Source: Pedobacter sp. MC2016-24 (GTDB lineage Bacteria > Bacteroidota > Bacteroidia > Sphingobacteriales > Sphingobacteriaceae). From it: 64,000 nucleotides of DNA. This document shows, one piece after another, positions 55,572-64,000 of the stretch (positions are counted from its first letter, which is position 1; every line of letters begins with the position of its first letter). The position numbers and the translations under genes were made by a program. Under the pieces are notes generated by a model. The model was not told where the DNA came from. It saw only the letters and a program-made list of their open reading frames with translations, and searched no databases. Location: assembly GCF_015223055.1 (NCBI RefSeq), contig NZ_JADFBX010000002.1:186001-250000 (forward strand), given 5' to 3'.

Positions 55572-56453
55572 TTATAATGGCTTATTTGCTGCTAAAGCTT
55601 TGTTAGCCCTTTTGATCGCCAGCTGCTCCTTCCAGTCCATGTATTTTTCCCTGAAATTGGCCTTCATAAAATTGTCAAATTTACGCTGAATGGTCAGGTT
55701 ATATAAGCTCTTTGCTTTTACAGCCAGTGATTTATCCCAGGCACGTAAACTGATCGAGAAAGAACCATCCAGGTATTTCATCCAATGCCAGTAGCCGGTA
55801 GGCATAAACAGGGTATCGCCATGCTCCAGAAAAGCTTCTATTCCTTTCACCCCCTTTAGCGCAGGAAACTGATTGAAATCTGGTTTCTCTACGTCATAGT
55901 CTTCCAGGGCATAGGTAGCATAGGGTATCTGGTAAAGCCGCTCCTTCCATTTATTTTCAAATAAAATCACGTGTTTACGTCCGTTGAAATGCGTATGGAA
56001 AATATGGGCCAGGTCAATATCATAATGTAAAAAAGTCACTGAACCTTTACCTCCGAAAAACATATTTGGGTAGCTGTCCAAAAAACCACCCATTAAATCT
56101 TTAGGTGCACGATAATCTTCCAGTAATTTGGGTGCCTGTTTGATCGGGTCAAATAAAAATATTCTCAGATCGGTAGGTGTATCTTTGATCAGATTAATGT
56201 AATCTGCAAACTTCATTTCTGCGGCTGCCGCATTGATGGGTTTAGCAGGGTCTGCTTTGGCACTATCGTATAAGGGGACTGTGCGGTCACCAACAACAGT
56301 CTTCATATAATCTAAATTCCATTTTTCGTAAGCCGGCCAGCTTTTAGACATGTTTTTGATGATCAGTGGCTTGCGTGTATTCAGATAGTTTTTTTCGAAA
56401 TCCTCTTTCGAAATATCGTTTACGACATCGATTGGTGATAAGTCAAACTCCAT
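55572..56453 (-). CDS. Cupin-like JmjC-type protein, second paralog
   Basis: A 293-aa protein closely similar to its neighbour, with the same iron ligands (H143-x-D145, H223, in YWHWMKYLDG) and the same residues around the 2-oxoglutarate site (HTHFNGRKHVILF). Tandem duplicate with clear divergence (about half of N-terminal positions differ by eye). A CAAAAATA box (minus TATTTTTG) is at 56475-56482, 22 bases before the start. Confidence 0.9.
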   Translation of the reverse strand: MEFDLSPIDVVNDISKEDFEKNYLNTRKPLIIKNMSKSWPAYEKWNLDYMKTVVGDRTVPLYDSAKADPAKPINAAAAEMKFADYINLIKDTPTDLRIFLFDPIKQAPKLLEDYRAPKDLMGGFLDSYPNMFFGGKGSVTFLHYDIDLAHIFHTHFNGRKHVILFENKWKERLYQIPYATYALEDYDVEKPDFNQFPALKGVKGIEAFLEHGDTLFMPTGYWHWMKYLDGSFSISLRAWDKSLAVKAKSLYNLTIQRKFDNFMKANFREKYMDWKEQLAIKRANKALAANKPL

Positions 56454-56474
56454 ATTAATACCGTGTTAATTAAA

Positions 56475-56482
56475 CAAAAATA
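56475..56482 (-). promoter_or_regulatory. Candidate -7 box for the second JmjC-type gene
   Basis: Minus-strand TATTTTTG fits TAnnTTTG. No -33 TTG at good spacing was found, so support is partial. Confidence 0.35.
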
Positions 56483-56570
56483 TATAAAAATAAAACGTGT
56501 AAATACAGTTGTCGGAAAAATTGAAAAAGCCTGACAAAATCACAGGCAAAAGTCAGCTTTTTTAAAGCAT

Positions 56571-56602
56571 AAAAAAACCGATGTCATTGCTGACACCGGT
56601 TT
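56571..56602 (-). terminator. Intrinsic terminator of the fasciclin gene
   Basis: On the minus strand AAACCGGTGTCA (56602-56591) pairs with TGACATCGGTTT (56586-56575) with a GCAA tetraloop and one G-U pair, followed by a T-run (56577-56571). Confidence 0.85.
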
Positions 56603-56624
56603 CCAAACCTATTAATCATCAAAA

Positions 56625-57176
56625 TTATTTTGGCATCAATACGGTGTCAATTACATGTATCACACCATTTTTTTGCATTACATTGGCGATAGTCACTGTC
56701 GCAGTACCACCTTTTTCGTCTTTCAACATTAATTTTTTACCTTCCATCCAGGCCCATAATTTGCCACCTTCAACGGTAGTTAATTCAGCTTTACCACCAC
56801 CTTTTTTAATCGCTTTGTCGATGTCAGCAGCAGCCCATTTTCCGGCAACTACGTGATAAGTCAGTACTTTAGTTAAAGTGGCTTTGTTTTCAGGTTTCAG
56901 TAGGGTCGCTACCGTTCCGGCAGGTAATTTGTCAAAAGCTTCATTGGTTGGTGCAAAAACGGTAAAAGGTCCGGCAGATTTTAAAGTCTCAACCAATCCA
57001 GCAGCTTTCACTGCTGCAACCAATGTGGTATGGTCTTTAGAATTTACGGCATTGTCTACAATGTCTTTGTTGGCATACATGGCTGCTCCGCCTACCATTG
57101 GATTTTTTTGAGCATAAACTTGTGTTGTGAAAGCCAAGGCTACCAGGGCAACAACGGATAAAAAGATTTTTTTCAT
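56625..57176 (-). CDS. Fasciclin (FAS1) domain protein, secreted
   Basis: A 183-aa protein: signal peptide (cut near QVYAQ) and a single FAS1 domain, with the family motifs TLVAAVKAAGLVETLKSAGPFTVFAPTN in part, LTYHVVAGKW and NGVIHVIDTVLMP. Secreted or periplasmic adhesion-type domain; often extracellular matrix or surface related. It is monocistronic by its terminator. Confidence 0.92.
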   Translation of the reverse strand: MKKIFLSVVALVALAFTTQVYAQKNPMVGGAAMYANKDIVDNAVNSKDHTTLVAAVKAAGLVETLKSAGPFTVFAPTNEAFDKLPAGTVATLLKPENKATLTKVLTYHVVAGKWAAADIDKAIKKGGGKAELTTVEGGKLWAWMEGKKLMLKDEKGGTATVTIANVMQKNGVIHVIDTVLMPK

Positions 57177-57332
57177 TTTAGTTATTTTTAGTTTTTGTGT
57201 TCCTGAATGCAGTTACGAGAAAAAAAACAATACGGATTTCAGAAATGTGATTGAAAATTCTTTTTCATACTTTTTAAACTATTTGGGCGTTTTAATTGTC
57301 TTAATATCAATCTTCTACTAAACAATAATGCC

Positions 57333-59282
57333 ATGAGATTTTTTTTTCGATTGATATGCTCGGCTGTTTTATGTTCATTAATACTATTTACATTACCTTC
57401 TTTTTTAATAAAACCGCCTTCAAAAGCAGTAGCCTTTAGCTTTCCCTATAAACACGGCGGTCTAACCAAGCGGCAGGCCGCAGCATATCTTTTAAGCAGA
57501 CTTACCTATGGGGCAACACCAGGTCAGGTTGATGAGGTCGTGAAAATGGGTTTAGAAAACTGGTTCAATAAACAAATGGATGCCAATTTGCCTGATGATT
57601 CCTTAAACCGAAGGCTGGCAGCCTATGATGCCATTCATCTGACCAATACCGAAGTATTGAGCAAATACCCACCTGGTTTTGTTGTGGTTCAAATGGCCAT
57701 AAAAGACAGTGTGATTAGCAAAGATTCTGTGGGCAAAGCCATAGATAAAAAAGCTTACAACAACCAGATTCAGGAGTATATGGTCAAAAAGGGATTAAAG
57801 TCCGATCAGGAATTATATAAACAATTTATATCCCAGAATATTTTACGTGCTGCCTATACCAATAACCAGGTTCAGGCTGTACTGACGGATTTCTGGTTCA
57901 ATCACTTTAATGTTTCCTTCACCAAAGGAGAGAGTGCCCAGTTTATTCCGTCCTATGAAAGGGATGTCATCAGGCCTAACGTTTCCGGAAACTTTGATCA
58001 GTTGCTTTTAGCATCAGCAAAATCCCCTGCCATGTTATACTTCCTGGATAACTTTAGTAGTCAGGGCGCACCCATTCCTGCTGGTGGGACTGGAATGAAC
58101 ATGATGATGATGGGGGAAACTGCACAAAAAGCAAAAACCCAGCCTGCTCCAGCGGCGCCTGCTAAGAATACGCCCGGCTTAAATGAAAATTACGCCAGGG
58201 AAGTAATGGAGCTGCATACGCTTGGGGTTGATGGTGGTTACACCCAGTCTGATGTCACCCAGGCTGCAAGAATACTAACGGGATGGACCATTTATCCGAT
58301 CAGCAGTACTGGATATGGTAGTGCCATGAAAGGCCTGGTTACCAAAATCGGAGAAAATAACCTCGCTGCAAAAGGCTTTGTTAGGGAGGGCGATTTTCTA
58401 TTTACACCCAATAGACATGATAAAGGAGAGAAAACGGTATTGGGAAAACGTTTTGAGGCGAATGGTGGCTATGAAGAAGGTGTCGCACTTTTAGAGATGC
58501 TGGCCCATCATCCGGCCACAGCCAAGTTTATTTCTACCAAATTAGCAACCCGTTTTGTAAGTGATACGCCACCGGCAAGTCTGGTCAAAAAAATGGCAAA
58601 AACATTTACTGCAGAAAATGGAAACATCAGGCAGGTATTGATCACCATGTTGTCGGCTCCTGAGTTTTGGGATGCCAAAGTGCTTAGGCAAAAAACGAAG
58701 TCTCCTTTTGAACTGGCCATCAGTGCGGTCAGGGCTTTAGATGCTGATGTGGATCAGCCTTATCAGCTCTTCAACTGGATTGCCAGGATGGGACAAAGGA
58801 TTTATTATTACCAGGCACCAACAGGTTTTCCTGACCGTGGTGCGTATTGGATCAATACAGGTGCCCTGCTTAACCGCATGAACTTTGGATTGGCACTTAC
58901 TTCGGGGCGTATTCCTGGTGTGTCGGTAAACCTGGCTGCATTGAATAACCAGCGGGAACCTGAAAGTGCAACGGCTGCATTGGCTACCTATAGTAAACTG
59001 GTGATGCCGGAACGTAATCTTGACCCTAACTACAAAATGCTGGAGCCCTTGTTAAATATCCCCAATGTAGCGGAAAAGGTCAGTAAACAAGCGTCCAAAA
59101 CACCAGCAACGAATTCAAATCCAGTGATACAGCCATCCAGCAAATTCTCTGGCATGGACGCCACTTCTGGTGCAGAAGAACTGAGTGAGAAAAAGAAAGA
59201 AGCTGTTCCTGCAGTCAACAGTAATGTGCTGGCCCAGGTGGTGGGTATCATCATCGGTTCTCCCGAATTTCAAAGACGTTAA
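57333..59282 (+). CDS. DUF1800 protein, first paralog
   Basis: A 649-aa exported protein with an N-terminal hydrophobic segment (LICSAVLCSLILFTLPSFL) and a DUF1800 body. Family motifs: AAYLLSRLTYGATPGQVDEV, DFWFNHFNVSFTKG, YERDVIRPNVSGNF, NENYAREVMELHTLGVDGGY and the C-terminal AQVVGIIIGSPEFQRR. DUF1800 genes are typically followed by a DUF1501 gene, as here. Function unknown. Highly similar to the next gene; the middle linker (Met/Ala-rich, about 245-280) differs most. Confidence 0.92.
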   Translation: MRFFFRLICSAVLCSLILFTLPSFLIKPPSKAVAFSFPYKHGGLTKRQAAAYLLSRLTYGATPGQVDEVVKMGLENWFNKQMDANLPDDSLNRRLAAYDAIHLTNTEVLSKYPPGFVVVQMAIKDSVISKDSVGKAIDKKAYNNQIQEYMVKKGLKSDQELYKQFISQNILRAAYTNNQVQAVLTDFWFNHFNVSFTKGESAQFIPSYERDVIRPNVSGNFDQLLLASAKSPAMLYFLDNFSSQGAPIPAGGTGMNMMMMGETAQKAKTQPAPAAPAKNTPGLNENYAREVMELHTLGVDGGYTQSDVTQAARILTGWTIYPISSTGYGSAMKGLVTKIGENNLAAKGFVREGDFLFTPNRHDKGEKTVLGKRFEANGGYEEGVALLEMLAHHPATAKFISTKLATRFVSDTPPASLVKKMAKTFTAENGNIRQVLITMLSAPEFWDAKVLRQKTKSPFELAISAVRALDADVDQPYQLFNWIARMGQRIYYYQAPTGFPDRGAYWINTGALLNRMNFGLALTSGRIPGVSVNLAALNNQREPESATAALATYSKLVMPERNLDPNYKMLEPLLNIPNVAEKVSKQASKTPATNSNPVIQPSSKFSGMDATSGAEELSEKKKEAVPAVNSNVLAQVVGIIIGSPEFQRR

Positions 59283-59340
59283 CATTAAACCTTCTTTGTT
59301 TATTGCTGTCATAGTCTCGTAACCAAACACAAACAACGTT

Positions 59341-61344
59341 ATGAAAACACCAGTAAAGGTCTTCTATTCATTTCTGTTCCTCCTCGGCGTTACTGTACTT
59401 TTTTCTTCATTTCAAAAGGAAAAACCGGCGGCCATAAAATTTGTATTTCCGTATAAACAAGCAGGTCTAACAGAAAGGCAGGCTGCGGCACATCTCATCA
59501 GCCGTTTTACTTACGGCAGCAGAACGGGTGAAGGTGATGTAGATGCAGTCCTGAAAATTGGATTGGAAAAGTGGTTTCAACAACAACTTGATGGAAAAAT
59601 TAAAGACGATTCGCTCAATACCCTCTTGCATAAGTTTGATGCGATCAACCTAAGCAATACTGAAGTCGAAAATCAATACCCGCGACCAGGCCTTGCGGTC
59701 AGGATGGCGATTAAAGATGGTGTCATCAATAAAGACTCTGTAAATAAAGCCAATGGAAAAGAATACCGGAAGCAGGTACAGGATTATATGGAATCTAAAG
59801 GCTACAAACCACAGCAGGAATTATTCAGACAGTTTTTTAACCAAAAGATATTACGTTCGGCCTATACCAATAACCAATTGCATGAGCTGCTTACAGATTT
59901 TTGGTTCAACCATTTTAATGTTTCATTGACCAAAAACCAAAGTGCTTCCTTCATCCCCGCTTATGAAAGGGATGTGATCAGGCCAAATGTGACGGGCAAG
60001 TTCGAAACCCTGTTACTGGCTACTGCAAAATCGCCGGCCATGCTCATGTACCTGGATAACTTTTCCAGTAGCGGACAGCAAACTGCAGTAAGCGAGGGCA
60101 GTATGCAAATGAACGATGGGATGATGCTGAACGGCAAAGCAGCAGCTAAAGCAATCGCAAGGAACAGGGCAAAAGCATTAACGCTAAAAAATGCGCCAGC
60201 TAAAAAGAAACAGGGTGGATTGAATGAAAATTATGCACGGGAGGTAATGGAATTACACACCTTAGGTGTAGACGGAGGTTATACGCAAAGCGATGTTACC
60301 CAGGCTGCACGTGTCCTTACCGGCTGGACCATTGCGCCAATGGGCGAGAATGGATATGGCTCTTCGATGAAAAACTTAATGGACCGCGTAGGCGATGCCA
60401 ACCTCGAGAAACGTGGCTTTGTACACGATGGTGATTTCTTGTTTGTGCCTACACGGCATGACAATGGGGAGAAACTGGTGCTGGGAAAACGCTTTCCTGC
60501 CAACAGAGGTTACGATGAAGGTGTAGAACTCTTGTCGATGCTGGCACACCACCCCTCCACAGCAAAATTCATTGCTAAAAAACTGGCTACCCGTTTTGTG
60601 AACGACAACCCGGCAACTGCATTGGTTGATAAAATGGCTAAAACCTTTCTTAAAACGGATGGCGATATCAAGCAGGTGATGATTACCATGGTTTCTTCAC
60701 CAGAATTTTGGGCTCCTGATGCCTTGCGCGAAAAAACAAAATCGCCTTTTGAACTGGCCATCAGTGCGGTACGCAGCCTGGATGCCCAGATCAACCAGCC
60801 TTATCAACTTTATGTCTGGATCAATAAAATGGGGCAAAAAATGTATTTCTACCAGGCACCAACAGGTTTTCCTGATCGTGGGCAATATTGGATCAATACC
60901 GGAGCATTATTAAACAGGATGAATTTTGGACTGGCACTGGCCTCTGAGCGGATTCCTGGGATTAAAGTTAACCTGTCGGCCATGAATGGTCATCATGAAC
61001 CGGAAAGTGCTGCGGCGGCATTGGTTACTTACAGCAAACTGATTATGCCAGAACGAAACCTGACAGAAACCGTGAAACGTTTGACTCCGATGTTAAATGA
61101 TCCGGAGCTGATGAATAAGGTAGAAACAGCCGCCGCAAAAGCAGCGCCGCCGGAAATGAAAAATTCCATGAATAGCACAGGAGAGGAGCTGATGATGGCT
61201 AAAGCTGATCAAGACGCCTCGAAAGTAGCGAACAAAGGATATGGTAAAAAAGCAAGTAAGGTAGTGATGGCCAATGGCAACAATACCATGCTGGCACAGG
61301 TGGTGGGTGTAATTATCGGATCACCAGAATTTCAACGTAAATAA
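59341..61344 (+). CDS. DUF1800 protein, second paralog
   Basis: A 667-aa exported protein paralogous to the previous one with the same motif order (DFWFNHFNVSLTKN, YERDVIRPNVTGKF, NENYAREVMELHTLGVDGGY, AQVVGVIIGSPEFQRK). The central linker (about residues 245-285) is longer and Ala/Lys-rich. Both paralogs have the whole set of conserved residues, so both are probably functional. 17 bases before the DUF1501 gene. Confidence 0.92.
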   Translation: MKTPVKVFYSFLFLLGVTVLFSSFQKEKPAAIKFVFPYKQAGLTERQAAAHLISRFTYGSRTGEGDVDAVLKIGLEKWFQQQLDGKIKDDSLNTLLHKFDAINLSNTEVENQYPRPGLAVRMAIKDGVINKDSVNKANGKEYRKQVQDYMESKGYKPQQELFRQFFNQKILRSAYTNNQLHELLTDFWFNHFNVSLTKNQSASFIPAYERDVIRPNVTGKFETLLLATAKSPAMLMYLDNFSSSGQQTAVSEGSMQMNDGMMLNGKAAAKAIARNRAKALTLKNAPAKKKQGGLNENYAREVMELHTLGVDGGYTQSDVTQAARVLTGWTIAPMGENGYGSSMKNLMDRVGDANLEKRGFVHDGDFLFVPTRHDNGEKLVLGKRFPANRGYDEGVELLSMLAHHPSTAKFIAKKLATRFVNDNPATALVDKMAKTFLKTDGDIKQVMITMVSSPEFWAPDALREKTKSPFELAISAVRSLDAQINQPYQLYVWINKMGQKMYFYQAPTGFPDRGQYWINTGALLNRMNFGLALASERIPGIKVNLSAMNGHHEPESAAAALVTYSKLIMPERNLTETVKRLTPMLNDPELMNKVETAAAKAAPPEMKNSMNSTGEELMMAKADQDASKVANKGYGKKASKVVMANGNNTMLAQVVGVIIGSPEFQRK

Positions 61345-61361
61345 ACCTAAAGAGAACCGTC

Positions 61362-62630
61362 ATGACATCAAGAAGAGGATTTTTAAAAGCAGGGGGACTA
61401 GCCCTATTCGGAATTGGATTGGGTGGTATACCTGGATTTTTAACAGAAGCTGTTGCCAATACCAGGGCTCCCGGATTATTTAAACGTAAAAAGATCATGG
61501 TCTGCATTTTTCAGCGCGGGGCTATGGATGGTTTGATGGCGGTGACACCCTTTACCGATCAGTACCTCAAAGCAGCAAGGCCAACCTTATTTATGGATGC
61601 TGCCAGGGGAAATGGTAAAAATACACCCTTGATTGATCTGGATGGCCGCTTTGGCTTGCACCCATCTATGGCTGCATTTGAAAGTATGTTCCGCGATAAA
61701 AGAATGGCCATTGTACATGGGATCGGTTCACCAAACACCACCCGTTCGCATTTTGATGCACAGGATTATATGGAATCCGGTACACCTTTTAGAAAAGGTA
61801 CAGACAGTGGCTGGTTAAACCGCGCAGTTGGCTTGTTGGGACACGATGCGGCAACGCCTTTCCAGGGGGTGAGCCTCACTTCTTCATTGCCGAGATCCTT
61901 TTACGGAGACAATCCGGCAGTGGCAATCAGTAATTTGCAGGATTTCAACATTCAGTTAAAAGGTAATGTTAAAGGCGCCAATATGGCTGCCAAAAGTTTT
62001 GAAGATTTATACGATACAACTTCTTCGGGCTTATTAAAAGAAACCGGTAAGGAGAGTTTTGACGCGATCAAAATGTTGTCTAAAGTTGATGTTAAAAATT
62101 ACAAACCAGCTAATAATGCCGTTTATCCGGCATCAGCATTGGGTAATTCCTTAAAACAGATTGCCCAACTCATCAAAATGGATGTGGGTATGGAAGTCGC
62201 GTTTGCTGAATCTGGCGGTTGGGATACGCACTTTAACCAGGGGGCCGAAACCGGTATTTTTGCAAGAAACGTAAACGATTTGAGTAATAGCATCATGGCA
62301 TTCTGGACAGATATGGGTACCTATCAGGATGACTTAACGGTAATGACCATGACCGAATTTGGACGTACAGTAAAACAGAACGGTACAGGGGGGACAGACC
62401 ATGGACGCGGTTCCTGTAATTTCATTCTGGGCAATGGCGTAAATGGGGGATTGGTGCATGGCCTGGTTAACCCATTGGCTGTGGAGAATCTGGAAGATGG
62501 AAGAGACCTGGCAGTCACCACGGATTTTAGAAGTGTGTTTAGTGAAGTGGCAGATAAGCATTTGAACATCAATAATGATAAAGTGTTGTTCCCGGATTGG
62601 GATGGTAACAAAATCGGTGTAATGCGTTAG
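61362..62630 (+). CDS. DUF1501 protein, Tat-exported
   Basis: A 422-aa protein with a twin-arginine signal (TSRRGFLKAGGLALFGIG). DUF1501 belongs to the alkaline-phosphatase-like superfamily in general outline, with the segments CIFQRGAMDGLMAV, HGIGSPNTTRSHFDAQDYME, AESGGWDTHFNQG and TEFGRTVKQNGTGGTDHGRG that may hold a metal site (Asp, His). It is the usual partner of DUF1800. Proteins needing folding or a cofactor before export use Tat, consistent with metal loading in the cytosol. Confidence 0.92.
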   Translation: MTSRRGFLKAGGLALFGIGLGGIPGFLTEAVANTRAPGLFKRKKIMVCIFQRGAMDGLMAVTPFTDQYLKAARPTLFMDAARGNGKNTPLIDLDGRFGLHPSMAAFESMFRDKRMAIVHGIGSPNTTRSHFDAQDYMESGTPFRKGTDSGWLNRAVGLLGHDAATPFQGVSLTSSLPRSFYGDNPAVAISNLQDFNIQLKGNVKGANMAAKSFEDLYDTTSSGLLKETGKESFDAIKMLSKVDVKNYKPANNAVYPASALGNSLKQIAQLIKMDVGMEVAFAESGGWDTHFNQGAETGIFARNVNDLSNSIMAFWTDMGTYQDDLTVMTMTEFGRTVKQNGTGGTDHGRGSCNFILGNGVNGGLVHGLVNPLAVENLEDGRDLAVTTDFRSVFSEVADKHLNINNDKVLFPDWDGNKIGVMR

Positions 62631-62670
62631 ACGGCTTCAATACTATTTTATTTATGATTATTTTAGCCAG

Positions 62671-63786
62671 GTGAAGAAAGCGGTTTTATCAATGGCTGTC
62701 GCGCTGCTCTTGTCGGCCTGTACTCAAAAAAACAATAAAAATACCCAGGCAACCAGTGGTACTGATTCTACCTGTTGCAATGCCAATTTGCCCAAACGTT
62801 TTGGTGCACTGCCCGAAACAAGTGGCTTAGATACACTTCATCAAGGTACCGAAGTATCACATGAAGGCATGAAGCTGATTCCTGCAGGGACTTTTGTTAT
62901 GGGGGCTTCCGATCAGGAAGGCCGGCCGGATGAATATCCCGCCCATCCGGTTCGCATGGACGCTTTTTGGATCGATGCCACCGAAGTAACCAATGCCCAG
63001 TTTGCAAAATTTGTCAAAGCAACAGGTTATGTAACTGAAGCAGAACGCAAGCCGGACTGGGAAGAATTGAAAAAACAATTGCCTCCAGGTACCGCAAAGC
63101 CAGCGGATGAGCTGCTGCAACCTGCATCCTTAACTTTTCGAAAACCAGCAGGCCGTGTAAATATCAATGACGTTTCGCAATGGTGGACCTGGACTACAGG
63201 GGCTAGTTGGAAACATCCCCAGGGACCTAAAAGCAGTATCTCAGGTAAAGCGCATTATCCGGTTACCCAGGTTTCCTGGGCAGATGCTGCTGCTTATGCC
63301 AAATGGGCCGGTAAACGTTTGCCTACCGAAGCGGAGTGGGAGTATGCCGCCAGGGGTGGTTTAAAAGGCAAAAAATACCCATGGGGTGATGAAGATCTTA
63401 ACAAAGGCAAAGCAAAAGCCAATACCTGGCAAGGTGAATTTCCTTACCAGGATTTAAAAACCGATGGATTTGACCATGTGGCCCCGGTCAAATCATTTGC
63501 AGCCAATGGTTATGGTTTATATGATATGGCTGGAAATGTTTGGGAATGGACGGCCGACTGGTATACCGCAGATTACTACAAAACCCTGAAAGGAGAAGTG
63601 CACAATCCTGCCGGACCAGCCAAAAGTTACGATCCTGAAGAGCCAACGGTACCTAAAAAAGTAATCAGGGGCGGTTCTTTCATGTGCCATTCTTCCTACT
63701 GTAAAGGTTATAGGGTAACGTCTAAAATGAAATCTTCTGTAGATACAGGTTTAGAAAATACAGGCTTCAGGTGCGTATCTAATTAA
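62671..63786 (+). CDS. Formylglycine-generating enzyme family lipoprotein
   Basis: A 371-aa lipoprotein (lipobox LSAC) starting at GTG 62671, with an FGE-sulfatase domain (residues about 65-370: LIPAGTFVMGASDQEGRPDEYP to TGFRCVSN). The active-site Cys pair of oxygen-dependent FGE is intact: C339 and C344 in GGSFMCHSSYCKGYRV, equal to Cys336/Cys341 of human FGE. It would convert Cys to formylglycine in sulfatases or another target. No sulfatase lies in the window. Periplasmic location is predicted from the signal. 40 bases after DUF1501. Confidence 0.9.
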   Translation: MKKAVLSMAVALLLSACTQKNNKNTQATSGTDSTCCNANLPKRFGALPETSGLDTLHQGTEVSHEGMKLIPAGTFVMGASDQEGRPDEYPAHPVRMDAFWIDATEVTNAQFAKFVKATGYVTEAERKPDWEELKKQLPPGTAKPADELLQPASLTFRKPAGRVNINDVSQWWTWTTGASWKHPQGPKSSISGKAHYPVTQVSWADAAAYAKWAGKRLPTEAEWEYAARGGLKGKKYPWGDEDLNKGKAKANTWQGEFPYQDLKTDGFDHVAPVKSFAANGYGLYDMAGNVWEWTADWYTADYYKTLKGEVHNPAGPAKSYDPEEPTVPKKVIRGGSFMCHSSYCKGYRVTSKMKSSVDTGLENTGFRCVSN

Positions 63787-64000
63787 GTTACTTTTGCTGT
63801 TTTGATGTATTTGGAAAAACGTAACGGAAAAAGACGTTTAAGCAGCACACCTTTAACTTCTTTGCCACCGATGTATACCTCTTCTTTATTATTTTTAATG
63901 GCCTGAACAATTTGTTTGGCACATTCATCTGCAGGCATTCCCTGTTCCTGGGCCTCATCCATGGTACCTTGTGGAGTTCCTGCTGCGGTCAGCGCATTGA
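63783..64000 (-). CDS. SDR family oxidoreductase, C-terminal fragment
   Basis: Read on the minus strand, an open frame enters at the right edge and ends at a TAA complementary to 63783-63785. The last 72 residues include NALTAAGTPQGTMDEAQEQG, a helix of MPADECAKQIVQAIKNN, then EEVYIGGKEVKGVLLKRLF and a basic end. This is the C-terminal region of short-chain dehydrogenases of the DHRS7-like type; the NAD(P)-binding and catalytic part is outside the window. It overlaps the FGE stop by 4 bases on the opposite strand. Confidence 0.78.
   Translation of the reverse strand, partial: NALTAAGTPQGTMDEAQEQGMPADECAKQIVQAIKNNKEEVYIGGKEVKGVLLKRLFPLRFSKYIKTAKVT

Noticed and set aside
56524..56561. Second imperfect hairpin (AAAAAGC...GCTTTTTT) near the fasciclin terminator
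   Set aside because: The stem is bulged and no plus-strand gene ends there; the hairpin at 56571-56602 explains termination better.
57333..61344. Assembly duplication of the DUF1800 gene
   Set aside because: The two copies differ throughout, with different linkers and flanks, so this is a true duplication.

Overview
The window reads as a contiguous piece of a Bacteroidota chromosome, most likely Sphingobacteriaceae (Pedobacter or a close relative). The evidence is an ECF sigma/FecR/SusC/SusD locus, an alternative complex III respiratory operon, many DUF families typical of the phylum (DUF4251, DUF4286, DUF4302, DUF983, DUF2461, DUF1800/DUF1501), TAnnTTTG-type -7 promoter boxes and few Shine-Dalgarno sequences before start codons. 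The genus is inferred from gene content and protein style, not from a marker gene. I see no rRNA, tRNA, CRISPR array, insertion sequence or phage gene. No gene-free stretch exceeds 300 bases; the longest (13472-13723) holds a terminator and the promoter of the respiratory operon.

Layout. 1-13.5 kb is housekeeping: an M20 hydrolase tail, dnaG and yraN, a glutaminyl cyclase lipoprotein, a DUF4251 protein, pgi, prfB (with its programmed +1 frameshift), an esterase, a SirB1-like protein, a degenerate methyltransferase, a BamA-like outer membrane protein and a deoxyhypusine-synthase-family enzyme. 13.6-30.2 kb is an aerobic respiratory block: actABCDEF (menaquinol:cytochrome c oxidoreductase), cytochrome aa3 oxidase subunits II and I, then after a strong terminator-like hairpin the heme A/O synthases, two subunit III proteins, subunit IV, an SCO-like protein without copper ligands, and DUF420. 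30.4-40.7 kb is a substrate-import locus: ECF sigma, FecR anti-sigma, SusC with an STN domain, SusD, a zinc metallohydrolase lipoprotein and two DUF4302 lipoproteins.

40.8-46 kb holds small membrane proteins, an OmpA-like lipoprotein, and a minus-strand TPR / DUF4286 / rfbC group. 46-50.6 kb pairs an S9-type peptidase that has lost its catalytic Ser and His with a histidine kinase and an OmpR-type regulator. 50.6-57.2 kb (minus strand) holds a VWA / MoxR-like ATPase / metallophosphoesterase operon, two tandem JmjC-type cupin proteins and a fasciclin protein. 57.3-63.8 kb is an exported module: two DUF1800 paralogs, a Tat-dependent DUF1501 protein and a lipoprotein formylglycine-generating enzyme. 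A minus-strand SDR oxidoreductase is cut by the right edge.

Most notable: three family members look catalytically dead by direct motif inspection (S9 peptidase, SCO, O-methyltransferase). The S9-pseudopeptidase/two-component group and the DUF1800-DUF1800-DUF1501-FGE cluster are the best candidates for incompletely described systems.
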